Source of the DNA: Ruminococcus sp.
Lineage (GTDB): Bacteria > Bacillota > Clostridia > Oscillospirales > Acutalibacteraceae
Assembly (NCBI GenBank): GCA_023665555.1
Contig: JAMPDR010000026.1
Location: forward strand, 1-32,967
DNA: 32,967 nucleotides
Direction of reading: 5' to 3'
Made by a program: the position numbers and the translations under genes
Part shown: one piece after another, positions 15,480 through 24,475 of the stretch
Numbering within the stretch: position 1 is the first letter of the stretch
Layout of the letters: every line of letters begins with the position of its first letter
The notes under the pieces: model-generated
The model's database searches: none
What the model was told of the DNA's origin: nothing
Seen by the model: the letters and a program-made list of their open reading frames with translations, nothing else

Positions 15480-17957
15480 ATGTATAAATTCACAGGCTTT
15501 ACAGAAAAAGCCGGCCGTGCGCTCAATTCCGCAATCGAAACGGCGGAAAACCTCGGCCACACATATATAGGCAGTGAGCATCTGCTCATGGGTCTTGTTC
15601 GTGAAGACAACGGAATTGCAACTTCTGCACTTCATGCAAGAGGTGTGACATTTCAAAACATTGAGTCACTTGTCAGGAAAATGATCGGTGTAGGCATTCC
15701 GACCGTTCTCACACCTGACGATTTCACACCCAGATGCAAACACATCATTGAATTTTCAATAAGTATAGCAAGAAATGAAAATGCAGGCTATGTCGGAACA
15801 GAACATCTGCTTTGCGCAATGTTACGTGAAGGAGAAAGCTGTGCTGCAAACATTTTAACCGAACTTGGTGTTTCAGTGCCGATGCTGCTCGACTCGCTTT
15901 CAGGCTCTTCAGGCTCGGACAACGATAATTACTATTCATCTCCGAGAAACTCAAAGAGCAATGCAAAACAAAAAAACAACACACCAAACCTCGACCAATA
16001 CGGACAGGATCTCACTCAAAAAGCCAAGAATAACGAAATCGACCCTGTTATCGGCAGAGAAAAGGAAATTGAACGTGTGATTCAGATTCTTTCGCGCCGC
16101 AACAAAAACAATCCTTGTCTTATCGGCGAACCGGGTGTCGGCAAAACTGCAATTGCTGAAGGGTTGGCACTCAAAATAGCACAAGGTGAAGTTCCCGAAC
16201 TGCTTGCAGATAAACGTATAGTCTCACTTGATCTGACCGGAATGGTTGCAGGAACAAAGTACAGAGGTGACTTTGAAGAAAGAATCAAAAACTGCATTGA
16301 AGAAGTTACAAAATCGAAAGACGTCATTTTGTTCATTGATGAAGTACACAACCTCATCGGAACCGGCTCGGCAGAGGGTGCGGTTGATGCTGCAAATATT
16401 CTCAAGCCGTCGCTTGCAAGAAGTGAATTGCAGGTAATCGGCGCAACCACCATTGAGGAATACAGAAAATATATTGAAAAAGACTCTGCACTTGAAAGAC
16501 GTTTTCAGCCCGTTAAGGTTGATGAACCAAGCGAGGAAGAAGCCGTTCAGATACTCAAGGGACTGAAAGATAAATACGAGGCTCATCACAAGGTCAAAAT
16601 CAGCGATGACTCTATTACCGCAGCGGTAAAAATGTCGGCAAGATATATCACGGATCGTTTTCTTCCGGACAAAGCAATCGACCTTATTGACGAAGCGGCA
16701 TCGAAGGTAAGACTGCGCGCCTATGTTACACCGCCCGAAATCAAAAAAATAGAGGACGAAATAACACGCGTCAACGAAGAAAAAGCCTCAGCAATCAGTG
16801 CACAGGATTTTGAAGCTGCCGCTTCTCTTCGCGACAAAGAAAAAGAACTGCTTTCGCAACTCACCTCTGCAAGAGCAAATTGGAAAGAGGAAAATGCACG
16901 TGTAACAGGTGAAGTTACACCTAACGAAGTTGCACAAATTGTTTCGGGTTGGACCGGAATCCCCGTTTCCGAACTTACACGTGAAGAGGGTAAACGTTTG
17001 CTTGAACTTGAAAACGAACTTCATAGACGCATTGTCGGTCAGGATAAGGCTGTCAGTGCCGTTGCAAAAGCTATCCGCAGAGGACGCAGCGGTTTAAAAG
17101 ATCCAAAAAGACCGCTCGGCTCTTTTATCTTCCTCGGACCCACAGGTGTAGGTAAAACCGAACTTTGCAAAGCACTCGGTGCGGCTATGTTCGGCGATGA
17201 AAATGCCGTTATCCGCTTTGACATGTCTGAATTTATGGAAAAGCATAACGCATCACGTCTTGTAGGTTCTCCACCCGGATATGTTGGCTATGAGGAAGGC
17301 GGCCAACTGACAGAAAAGGTCAGAAGGAAACCGTACAGTGTAGTTTTATTTGACGAAATTGAAAAGGCTCATCCCGATGTTTTCAACATGCTGCTGCAAA
17401 TTCTTGATGACGGCATACTGACTGACTCACAGGGAAGAAAAATCGACTTCAAAAACACTGTTATCATCATGACTTCCAACCTCGGTGCAAAGCTGATTGC
17501 AGGCGGAAACAAATCAATAGGCTTTGATGCCGGAAACGGCGGTGTACTCAGCGACAGCAAAATTCACGATGCTGTCATGGGTGAACTGAAAAACGCATTC
17601 CGCCCCGAATTCATCAACCGCATTGATGAGATAATCGTATTCAATCAGCTTACCAAAGAACAGATTCATCAAATTGCAGAACGCATGCTTGACCAGACCA
17701 AAGCAAGACTTGTGTCAATGGATATCACTGTTAACTTTGAGGAAAGTGTAATTGATATGGTATCAGAGGCAGGTTTCGATCAGGTTTATGGAGCACGACC
17801 GCTCCGCAGGGCAATTCAGTCAAAAGTTGAAGACCCTCTTTCGGAAAAGATACTCGATGGTAGCATAGAGGCAGGTAAAACCTACACTTGCTCATTTGTC
17901 GGTGATGAAGTTAAGTTTGAACCCGCAGAGGAAAGCAATCAGCAATCAGACTCTTAA
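15480..17957 (+). CDS. clpC: ClpC, AAA+ unfoldase of the ClpCP protease
   Basis: An 825-residue Hsp100 protein. Two Clp-N repeats (about 1-145) receive adaptors and phospho-arginine substrates. The first AAA module has GEPGVGKT (216-223) and FIDEVHNLIG. A middle domain with a UVR-like SAQDFEAAASLRDKEKEL marks it as ClpC rather than ClpE or ClpA. The second AAA module has GPTGVGKTE (about 554-562), DMSEFMEKH and VLFDEIEKAHPDV. GAGGTG lies before the ATG. It is the last gene of the CtsR operon, with a terminator after it. The radA and disA genes that follow in B. subtilis are absent here. Confidence 0.97.
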   Translation: MYKFTGFTEKAGRALNSAIETAENLGHTYIGSEHLLMGLVREDNGIATSALHARGVTFQNIESLVRKMIGVGIPTVLTPDDFTPRCKHIIEFSISIARNENAGYVGTEHLLCAMLREGESCAANILTELGVSVPMLLDSLSGSSGSDNDNYYSSPRNSKSNAKQKNNTPNLDQYGQDLTQKAKNNEIDPVIGREKEIERVIQILSRRNKNNPCLIGEPGVGKTAIAEGLALKIAQGEVPELLADKRIVSLDLTGMVAGTKYRGDFEERIKNCIEEVTKSKDVILFIDEVHNLIGTGSAEGAVDAANILKPSLARSELQVIGATTIEEYRKYIEKDSALERRFQPVKVDEPSEEEAVQILKGLKDKYEAHHKVKISDDSITAAVKMSARYITDRFLPDKAIDLIDEAASKVRLRAYVTPPEIKKIEDEITRVNEEKASAISAQDFEAAASLRDKEKELLSQLTSARANWKEENARVTGEVTPNEVAQIVSGWTGIPVSELTREEGKRLLELENELHRRIVGQDKAVSAVAKAIRRGRSGLKDPKRPLGSFIFLGPTGVGKTELCKALGAAMFGDENAVIRFDMSEFMEKHNASRLVGSPPGYVGYEEGGQLTEKVRRKPYSVVLFDEIEKAHPDVFNMLLQILDDGILTDSQGRKIDFKNTVIIMTSNLGAKLIAGGNKSIGFDAGNGGVLSDSKIHDAVMGELKNAFRPEFINRIDEIIVFNQLTKEQIHQIAERMLDQTKARLVSMDITVNFEESVIDMVSEAGFDQVYGARPLRRAIQSKVEDPLSEKILDGSIEAGKTYTCSFVGDEVKFEPAEESNQQSDS

Positions 17958-17964
17958 AATGTAA

Positions 17965-18008
17965 AACCATCCCATAGGAAATTCAAACATCCTACGGGAT
18001 GGTTATTA
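17965..18008 (+). terminator. Terminator of the ctsR-clpC operon
   Basis: A 13-bp stem with one mismatch (ACCATCCC...GGGATGGT arms) begins 10 bases after the clpC stop and is followed by TATTAAATT. The T-tract is weak, but the stem is strong. Confidence 0.75.
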
Positions 18009-18071
18009 AATTCAATTAAAAGTTACCAATAAGACTCTACATGACCATTAATTCTTACTGATTCAAACCCC

Positions 18072-18100
18072 TTGACTAACATCGGCATATGTTGTATCAT
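18072..18100 (+). promoter_or_regulatory. Promoter of the C39-like peptidase/tcdA pair
   Basis: TTGACT (18072-18077), 17-base spacer, TATCAT (18095-18100), about 25 bases before the ribosome site of the gene at 18133. Confidence 0.65.
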
Positions 18101-18132
18101 TTAATCGGAGAATAAAACACAGGAGAAACAAA

Positions 18133-18732
18133 ATGAAGATACCGCTGCATTATCAGATTACTGAATATGACTGTGCGCCGACAAGCATATTTAATGCTTT
18201 GAGTGTGCTTTTTGAAAGAGAGGAAATCCCTCCGGAGATAATAAAAATGATAATGGCTTTCTCGCTTGACCGCCACGGAAAAGACGGTATGCCGGGAAAA
18301 GGCGGAACATCATGCAGAGCAATGAAAGATCTTACGGATCAGCTTAATAAATACAGCAAAGAAAGCACTTTCCCGCTAAAATGTACATATCTTGAAAAAG
18401 ATGATGTGTTCCTTGAAAGCGAAAGTAAAATTAATGTAGCTGTAAAAAGTGGCTCGGTTGCGGTCTTACGATTATATTTTGACGTTTGGCACTATGTGCT
18501 GCTGACCGAAATTAACGAAACATCGGCATATATTTTCGACCCTTATTATAAAGACAAGTCGTTTCAGCAGACAGATATTATTTTGGATGATAAACATATT
18601 TTTAAATATAACCGAATTGTTCCGCTTGAATATTTCAGCAGTGAAAGCATTGAGATATATGCCCTTGGTGAAATGACGAAGCGCGAAGCGGTAATTTTCA
18701 GCAGAACAAATGAAGAGGTGAAACATGCTTAA
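18133..18732 (+). CDS. Papain-like C39-type cysteine peptidase, cytoplasmic
   Basis: A 199-residue protein without signal peptide. The start MKIPLHYQITEYDCAPTS places Cys14 in the usual C39 context; His120 in WHYVLL and Asp136 in FDPYY complete a likely triad. The GKGGTS segment (56-60) and IVPLEYF near the end look like parts of a conserved clostridial family generally annotated as peptidase C39. A peptidase is inferred from the triad; the substrate is unknown. AGGAGA precedes the ATG. The gene overlaps tcdA by 8 bases, so the two are coupled in translation. Confidence 0.75.
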   Translation: MKIPLHYQITEYDCAPTSIFNALSVLFEREEIPPEIIKMIMAFSLDRHGKDGMPGKGGTSCRAMKDLTDQLNKYSKESTFPLKCTYLEKDDVFLESESKINVAVKSGSVAVLRLYFDVWHYVLLTEINETSAYIFDPYYKDKSFQQTDIILDDKHIFKYNRIVPLEYFSSESIEIYALGEMTKREAVIFSRTNEEVKHA

Positions 18733-19450
18733 CCAATTTTCAAGAACCGAACTGCTTTTCGGTAAGGATAAAATGGAAAAATTATTTTCTGCGCGTGTTG
18801 CCGTTTTTGGTATCGGCGGTGTTGGAGGTTATGTTGTTGAAGCCCTTGCAAGAAGCGGAATAGGCGCACTTGATTTGATCGATAACGACACTGTTTGTCT
18901 TACAAACATAAACCGTCAGATTATTGCAACGCACAAAACCATCGGTCAGTATAAGGTCGACGTTGCTGAAAATAGAATCCATGAAATCAATCCGGACGTG
19001 ACTGTCAGAAAATACAAAACCTTTTTCACACCTGAAACTGAGAATCAGTTTGATTTCAGTGAGTACGATTATGTTGTGGATGCAATTGATACTGTTTCGG
19101 GAAAAATTGCACTTGTTATGAATGCACAAAAAGCCGGAACACCGATTATCAGCTGTATGGGCGCAGGTAATAAAATGGATCCTACTCAGTTTGAAGTCAC
19201 CGATATTTATAAAACATCGGTTTGTCCGCTGGCAAAAGTGATGCGAACCGAATTGAAAAAACGAGGTATCAGAAAGCTGAAAGTTGTTTATTCAAAAGAG
19301 CCTGCAATCACTCCGCATTATGATGAAAGCAGTGAAACCAAAGGCACCGCAAACCGCCCTGCTCCGGGGAGCAACGCATTTGTTCCGTCAGTCGCAGGAC
19401 TGATTATTGCCGGAGAGGTTATTAAGGAACTTACGGGATACAGTAAATGA
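18725..19450 (+). CDS. tcdA: tRNA threonylcarbamoyladenosine dehydratase TcdA
   Basis: A 241-residue E1-like (ThiF/MoeB family) enzyme that uses ATP to convert t6A at tRNA position 37 to its cyclic form. Seen: the nucleotide loop GIGGVGGYVVEALARSG (29-45), the DLIDNDTVCLTNINRQI stretch, and a C-terminal FVPSVAGLIIAGEVIKEL helix, all as in TcdA/CsdL. The E1 adenylation core is intact. The coupling with a C39-like peptidase is unusual for a tRNA-modifying gene. AGAGGTG lies before the ATG inside the upstream gene. Confidence 0.92.
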   Translation: MLNQFSRTELLFGKDKMEKLFSARVAVFGIGGVGGYVVEALARSGIGALDLIDNDTVCLTNINRQIIATHKTIGQYKVDVAENRIHEINPDVTVRKYKTFFTPETENQFDFSEYDYVVDAIDTVSGKIALVMNAQKAGTPIISCMGAGNKMDPTQFEVTDIYKTSVCPLAKVMRTELKKRGIRKLKVVYSKEPAITPHYDESSETKGTANRPAPGSNAFVPSVAGLIIAGEVIKELTGYSK

Positions 19451-19456
19451 ATATAG

Positions 19457-19490
19457 AAACAGCAGTTCGTCGTGAACTGCTGTTTATTTT
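19457..19490 (+). terminator. Terminator of the peptidase/tcdA operon
   Basis: An 11-bp perfect stem (AACAGCAGTTC and its complement) with a 5-base loop, then TATTTTATT. It overlaps the stop of the convergent minus-strand gene and may serve both. Confidence 0.85.
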
Positions 19491-20196
19491 ATTTCGCACT
19501 CTGCGAATTGGCATAAATTCGATGCATCCTGTCATCATCAAAGTGATTGTCGAGATACTCTTCAACAAAATTTTGGGGTTGTATGCCCTGCGCCCTTTTA
19601 TCCATGCGAATTCCAGCGGCGGCGGAAATCGACGCATCAAAAATGAAAAAAGCAATAAAACTCCATGTCAGTATCGTGCCAATATCGCTCGGCATTTTTT
19701 CAATAAGATCCGACATCAACGGATATATCAGCTTTATCCAACAAATTCCAAGAAGTCCCCAGTAAATCGAATAAAGCAGGCAAACTCTGCCATTTATATT
19801 GAACGGGCGATTGCTGTAATCCCATGCAACTGAACCGAACACAATTTCCTGTCCAAGTGAACAAATGTATTCCGTGACTGTCCCAACAAGAAATGATATA
19901 CCAAAAATTTTCATCATGTTGGCATCCTTAACCTTGTAAAGTGCAAGCGTCAAAACAACACCGCCCATACCGTAGGCAACGGAAAGAGGTCCGTAAACAA
20001 GCGATTTTCTCGATTCTATATAACCATGCCGCAAATAACACCATAACGTTTCAACAACAAATCCACAAACACAGCTTATCAGAAATATCCACACAAGCTT
20101 ATTGAAACATAAACCATCGGCAAAGGCAACTTCTTCACTGACCGTTTCTGCTGACTTTTCCTTGTTTAAAACCAATAACTCTTTAACTTTTTCCAT
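19489..20196 (-). CDS. CmpB-type putative ABC-transporter membrane protein (PF06541)
   Basis: A 235-residue membrane protein with five to six hydrophobic segments after a charged N-terminus of about 30 residues. The patterns FVVETLWCYLRHGYIESRKS, LVYGPLSVAYGMGG, FLVGTVTEYICSLGQEIVFG and WDYSNRPFNINGRVCLLYS are typical of the 'putative ABC transporter type IV' family. No ATPase partner is nearby, so the function is unknown. The Shine-Dalgarno is weak (GGCAGTG). A GTCGAC-TTCG-GTCGAC hairpin lies in its leader at 20218-20233. Confidence 0.75.
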   Translation of the reverse strand: MEKVKELLVLNKEKSAETVSEEVAFADGLCFNKLVWIFLISCVCGFVVETLWCYLRHGYIESRKSLVYGPLSVAYGMGGVVLTLALYKVKDANMMKIFGISFLVGTVTEYICSLGQEIVFGSVAWDYSNRPFNINGRVCLLYSIYWGLLGICWIKLIYPLMSDLIEKMPSDIGTILTWSFIAFFIFDASISAAAGIRMDKRAQGIQPQNFVEEYLDNHFDDDRMHRIYANSQSAK

Positions 20197-20251
20197 TTTT
20201 ATATCACTGCCTGATATGTCGACTTCGGTCGACTAAAATTTTTATAAAAAT

Positions 20252-20280
20252 ATTCTACCATTGTATTCTCTCTTAATCAA
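20252..20280 (-). promoter_or_regulatory. Promoter of the CmpB-type gene
   Basis: Minus-strand TTGATT (20275-20280), 17-base spacer, TAGAAT (20252-20257). The 6-bp tetraloop hairpin at 20218-20233 would lie in the leader of this transcript. Confidence 0.5.
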
Positions 20281-20593
20281 TTATGTACAAATTAAGAATA
20301 ATTTTAATTTTATATAAAGCGATAAAAATTTATAAAAAGAAACATTTTCATTTTTTCAGACACGTCAATTTTTTGTCACGAACAACTGAGAATTAAAACG
20401 ACAAACTTCGACAAAAAATTCTCCGTTCAAAATGCCACAAATTATTGCCCGAAAAGGAATAATTTTTTTGCATCAAAAAAGCTGATTATCATTCTTAAAA
20501 TAGATGATTTTCTATTGATTTATTTGTCAGCAAAGTATAAACTAAAAACATAAAAAATAACAAAAATTTAACTTCTTTTTCAGTAGATTTTCG
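20281..20593. other. AT-rich divergent intergenic region
   Basis: About 310 bases between divergent promoters, very AT-rich, with no ORF that has a ribosome site. An orphan hairpin with arms AAATTATT...AATAATTT at 20439-20463, followed by a T run to 20469, looks like a plus-strand terminator, but no plus-strand gene precedes it. It could end a short unannotated RNA or be accidental. Confidence 0.4.
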
Positions 20594-20622
20594 TTGAACA
20601 ATGTGTCGTATTATGTTATCAT
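20594..20622 (+). promoter_or_regulatory. Promoter of the Ig-repeat/C39 peptidase gene
   Basis: TTGAAC (20594-20599), 17-base spacer, TATCAT (20617-20622); GGAGGATG ribosome site 60 bases downstream. Confidence 0.6.
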
Positions 20623-20692
20623 ATAGTAAAAAAGGTTGCTACTTTGTATTTTATTGAGTTAGAATAAATATTAAAATTTCGGAGGATGTTTA

Positions 20693-23074
20693 ATGAAACA
20701 ATTTTGTTGCCGAAAAGTAAAAATAACTATGGCTTTTCTCTTTGCTGTCACGATTTTAACCGTCATATTTTCTTTGACCTCATTCGCCGTCGAAAGCGAA
20801 CTAAAATACACGATCGGAGTTGGCGAAAGCATCCGCATTTCGGAACTGGCAAAAGCAGAAAACTATACATATGACGAACAGCTGCTCACCCTTTCACAAA
20901 ATGGTGATCTTGTTGCAGTTGCTGTTGGTGAAACAAACATAACATATGTTGATGCCGATAAGGTATTGCATACTGTTTCGGTAACCGTGAAAAAAGCTCC
21001 GTCATATGTTAAACTTAATGCGACAAACCTGACGCTCTGTGTCGGCGAGTCATATACATTCAAACCGACAATCGGCAATGATGAGTATTGCAGCAGTTTT
21101 AGCTTTGCATCTGATAAATCCGATATTTTGGCTCAATCAAAAGATGGCAAATTCACTGCAAAAAAAGCAGGCACAGCCAAAGTTACCGTTTCAACATATA
21201 ACGGTAAAAAAGCAACTTGTACAGTCACGGTAAAGAAAGCGCCCTCAACCGTTAAACTCAATGCAACAAAACTGACACTCGGTATCGGTGAAACCTTTAC
21301 TTTCAAGCCGACAATCGGCAAAGATGAATACTGCCAAAAGTTCACTTTCACATCCGATAAATCTGATGTTTTTGCCCATTCAAAAGACGGCAAATTCACC
21401 GCAAAAAAAGCCGGTATAGCCAAAGTAACTGTTACAACGCACAACGGCAAAAAAGCAACCTGCACGATAACTGTTAAAAAAGCACCCACAACAGTTAAAC
21501 TCAATACAACAAAACTGACTCTCGGAGTCGGTGAAACTTTCACTTTTAAGCCGACTGTCGGCAAAGATGAACATAGCAGCAGTTTCAACTTTACATCCGA
21601 CAAAGCAAACATTCTTGCTCACTCAAAAGACGGCAAATTTACTGCAAAAAAAGCAGGTACTGCAAAAGTTACCGTCAAAACATATAACGGTAAGAAAGTC
21701 ACATGCACCGTTACCGTCAAAAAAGCGCCAACAAAAATTACACTTAATTCAGGCTCAAAAATCACAATCGGTGTCGGTGAAGCATATGACTTTAACTCAT
21801 CTTTCGGCAAGGACGAGGCATGTCACGCAACTGCATATTCAACAAATAAACCTGATATACTCGTATATTCAAAAAGCGGAATTTTCACAGCAAAGAAAAC
21901 AGGCACAGCCAAAGTTACTGCTAAAACATATAACGGTAAAACGGCGACCTGCACTGTCACTGTCAAGAAAGCACCATCAACTGTTAAACTCAATGCGTCA
22001 TCGGTAACGCTTGGAGTCGGCGAATCGTTTGATTTCAATTCATCAGTAGGCAAAAATGAGGGATGCTCAAATTTCTCATATTCAACAAACAAAACAAGCA
22101 TACTAACATATTCCAAGAAAGGAATCTTCACCGCTAAAAAGGCAGGCACTGCAAAAGTAACCGTCAAAACATATAACGGCAAGAAAGCTACTGCCACTGT
22201 TAAAGTCTATCCGCTTCCAAGCAGCATCTCAGTTAAAAACACATCATATAACATCACGATCGGAAAATCAAAAACCGCTGAAGTCGTTCTTCCGAAAGGC
22301 ACAGCATGCAACACCTTCACTTATAAAAGTTCTGCGCCATCAGTGGTTTCGGTTAGTTCAAGCGGAAAATTCAAAGGACTAAAAGTTGGCTCTGCAAAAA
22401 TTACGGTTAAATCAAAGAACGGCAAAACTGCTTCATTTACTGTAAATGTTAAAGCAATGAACGTTCCGTTTGTCAATCAGAATCCGACATATCCCACAGG
22501 CTGCGAAGCCGCATCAGCGGTTCAACTTTTGAGATATTACGGCTATAACGTCAGCCTTGACACAATGGTAAACGCGATACCGCGCGAAAACATAGTTGTA
22601 AAAAACGGCAGGCGCTACGGACCTGATATAAACAAAAAGTTTGTCGGCAACCCAAGAGGTACTTACACAAGCGGAAATCCGGGTTATGGTGCATTTTCGC
22701 CCGTTGTAACAAAATCGCTTCAAAAAGTTATTGATGCAAACGGAGGTAAGCACACCGCTGTTAAAATCACCGGTTGTTCTTTTACGGAACTGCTTAAGCA
22801 GATTTCAAACGGACACCCTGCTATCGTATGGGCAACATATAAAATGAACAATCCTGCATCCGTCAATTCATGGTATATTCCGCAGGCAAACGGCACGGCT
22901 AAGTATTTTGAATATCCGAGAGGAACACATGTTATGGTACTCAGAGGATATTCCGACAGTTATGTTTGGATAACCGACCCGATTCTCGGAAACGTAACAT
23001 ACAGCATTTCAACTTTTGAAGCAAGATGGAATCTTCTCGGAAAGCAAGCAATCATTCTTGAGAAGAAAAAGTAA
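20693..23074 (+). CDS. Secreted multi-Ig (Big_2-like) protein with C-terminal C39-like peptidase domain
   Basis: A 793-residue secreted protein. A basic N-terminus and hydrophobic stretch (about 10-30, ending SLTSFAVES) form a signal peptide or anchor. A degenerate unit (about 37-100) is followed by about six repeats of 81 residues, each with VKLNATKLTLGVGE, then FxFxSDK, SKDGKFTAKKAGTAKVTV and TYNGKKATCTVTVKKAP, a bacterial Ig-like (Big_2) pattern. From about residue 588 comes a C39_2-type domain: PTGCEAAS with Cys604, GTHVMVL with His746 and ITDP with Asp762. A surface-tethered cysteine peptidase is the likely reading. No sortase motif, dockerin or SLH domain is seen. It precedes an acylation-type gene set in the same direction. 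Confidence 0.87.
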   Translation: MKQFCCRKVKITMAFLFAVTILTVIFSLTSFAVESELKYTIGVGESIRISELAKAENYTYDEQLLTLSQNGDLVAVAVGETNITYVDADKVLHTVSVTVKKAPSYVKLNATNLTLCVGESYTFKPTIGNDEYCSSFSFASDKSDILAQSKDGKFTAKKAGTAKVTVSTYNGKKATCTVTVKKAPSTVKLNATKLTLGIGETFTFKPTIGKDEYCQKFTFTSDKSDVFAHSKDGKFTAKKAGIAKVTVTTHNGKKATCTITVKKAPTTVKLNTTKLTLGVGETFTFKPTVGKDEHSSSFNFTSDKANILAHSKDGKFTAKKAGTAKVTVKTYNGKKVTCTVTVKKAPTKITLNSGSKITIGVGEAYDFNSSFGKDEACHATAYSTNKPDILVYSKSGIFTAKKTGTAKVTAKTYNGKTATCTVTVKKAPSTVKLNASSVTLGVGESFDFNSSVGKNEGCSNFSYSTNKTSILTYSKKGIFTAKKAGTAKVTVKTYNGKKATATVKVYPLPSSISVKNTSYNITIGKSKTAEVVLPKGTACNTFTYKSSAPSVVSVSSSGKFKGLKVGSAKITVKSKNGKTASFTVNVKAMNVPFVNQNPTYPTGCEAASAVQLLRYYGYNVSLDTMVNAIPRENIVVKNGRRYGPDINKKFVGNPRGTYTSGNPGYGAFSPVVTKSLQKVIDANGGKHTAVKITGCSFTELLKQISNGHPAIVWATYKMNNPASVNSWYIPQANGTAKYFEYPRGTHVMVLRGYSDSYVWITDPILGNVTYSISTFEARWNLLGKQAIILEKKK
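21000..22455 (+). repeat. In-gene tandem repeat of 243 bases (81 codons), about six units
   Basis: Units begin near 21000, 21243, 21486, 21729, 21972 and 22213 and encode the Ig-like modules. The first three are most alike at DNA level; the last is diverged. Recombination between units could change the repeat number among strains. Confidence 0.8.
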
Positions 23075-23174
23075 TAAATAAAGAAAATAAGCTTTGAATA
23101 ATTCATACTGCTCATTTTAACTGTTCAAAGTTTGCAAAGTAATTAAATTTGTTTTGTGTTCGGAGGAACCAGCG

Positions 23175-23972
23175 TTGAGAAAGTCAATTCTATCTTTCAT
23201 ATTAATAATTGCTTTAATGATATATCCGATTTGTCAGATCATCATCTGTGTTCAGTCGAAGTATATTGCATCGGCTGACACCTCAGACGGAGTTTCAGTG
23301 CTTTCCGATTTAAACTCAGGCTCTGTGGACAAGGCGCTTGAAAACGTCTCAAAGGCTGAACAGGAACTTGCATCATTTTACTCAGCCGAAAACATACAAA
23401 AAGAAATTGCTAAAAGAATAAAAAATATTGAAAGCGGAAAAAGTTCTTTTCGCGAAGCTTTCCGAAACGTCTATTTCGCAGGAGATTCTTTGATGAACGG
23501 TCTTGAGGTATATAACATACTCAACAGCAGCCATTTATTCACCCAGGTCAGTGCATCTCTCAGTCATCTTGAAGCTAACCTTGACACAATAATCGGCATA
23601 CGTCCCCCTATTCTTATTCTACACTATGGCCTTAACATGCTCGGCACACAGGATGTTCATGCGCAAAACTTCGTAAACAAATATACAAAAATTGTTAAGC
23701 AACTGAAGAGCGAACTTCCGGGAACAAGAATTATTATCAGCTTGCTCTTCCCTGTTGACACTTCAAAAGCAACCGGTGCGCGATTCAAGTCTATTTCAAA
23801 ATATAACGACTTACTCATCAAAATGTGCAAAGAGCAAAAAATTGAATATCTAAATTCAAACAAAACGGTTAAAGCGAACAGCGATTGCTATGCAAAGGAC
23901 GGAATACATCTTGCAAAGCGTTTTTATTCGCAATGGCTCAAATTTATTATGAAAGAAAAGGAGATATACTGA
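23175..23972 (+). CDS. SGNH/GDSL hydrolase with N-terminal membrane anchor
   Basis: A 265-residue protein. After RKS comes a membrane segment (about 5-25), then a helical linker (about 50-95), then the SGNH core: FAGDSLMNG with Ser105, YGLNMLG with the oxyanion Asn154 and KDGIHL with Asp242 and His245. The ORF can be read from 23154, but the GGAGG at 23162-23166 lies inside that extension and 8 bases before the TTG at 23175, so TTG is the start. Probably a surface esterase or acetyltransferase partner of the downstream MBOAT protein. Confidence 0.82.
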   Translation: MRKSILSFILIIALMIYPICQIIICVQSKYIASADTSDGVSVLSDLNSGSVDKALENVSKAEQELASFYSAENIQKEIAKRIKNIESGKSSFREAFRNVYFAGDSLMNGLEVYNILNSSHLFTQVSASLSHLEANLDTIIGIRPPILILHYGLNMLGTQDVHAQNFVNKYTKIVKQLKSELPGTRIIISLLFPVDTSKATGARFKSISKYNDLLIKMCKEQKIEYLNSNKTVKANSDCYAKDGIHLAKRFYSQWLKFIMKEKEIY

Positions 23973-23973
23973 G

Positions 23974-24444
23974 ATGTCAAGTGAACGTGTTAAGGAAATT
24001 TTCTGCGTTTTATTGCTTGGCATTTTCATCTTCCTGCTTACGGGTACAACTAAGGTCAGCGATAAAACCGCAGAAGAAGTATATGAACAGGTATCCAAAA
24101 TAATGGATGTTAGCGAACTTCAAAAATGCAGCAATTCAAAAATCAAAAAGGAATTCGGCATTGATGCAAATTCCTTTGACGGTATCGTATATATGGCATC
24201 TGATTCTGTTATGGATGTACGTGAAATTCTGCTTGTGCGCCTTAAGGACGAAAACCAGGCTGAGGCTCTGACAGAATCCATCGAGTCAAGAATAAAAGAT
24301 AAGACGGCACTTTTTAAAGGATATGCACCGGAGGAAAGTGCATTGCTTGACAGCTATATTCTGAAAAAAGATGCAGGATTTATATTGTTTGCCGTATGCA
24401 GTAATCCCGATGCTGTATATGCATCATTTAAAAAGGCAGTTTGA
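23974..24444 (+). CDS. DUF4358-type protein
   Basis: A 156-residue protein with an N-terminal membrane segment (about 9-26) and a small alpha/beta domain outside. The parts TAEEVYEQV, ASDSVMDVREILLVRLKD and the two C-terminal strands match the DUF4358 family, which is often found beside MBOAT and DHHW genes in Clostridia. The function is unknown; an accessory role in surface acylation is inference from its neighbours. The start follows the SGNH stop after one base, with AAAGGAG upstream. Confidence 0.8.
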   Translation: MSSERVKEIFCVLLLGIFIFLLTGTTKVSDKTAEEVYEQVSKIMDVSELQKCSNSKIKKEFGIDANSFDGIVYMASDSVMDVREILLVRLKDENQAEALTESIESRIKDKTALFKGYAPEESALLDSYILKKDAGFILFAVCSNPDAVYASFKKAV

Positions 24445-24475
24445 TTTTAAAGGTAAAAAAAGGAGTATTACATAG

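Noticed and set aside
21000-22455. Regular 243-base repeats considered as CRISPR or satellite DNA
   Set aside because: The period is a multiple of three, the frame stays open and the units encode Ig-like modules.
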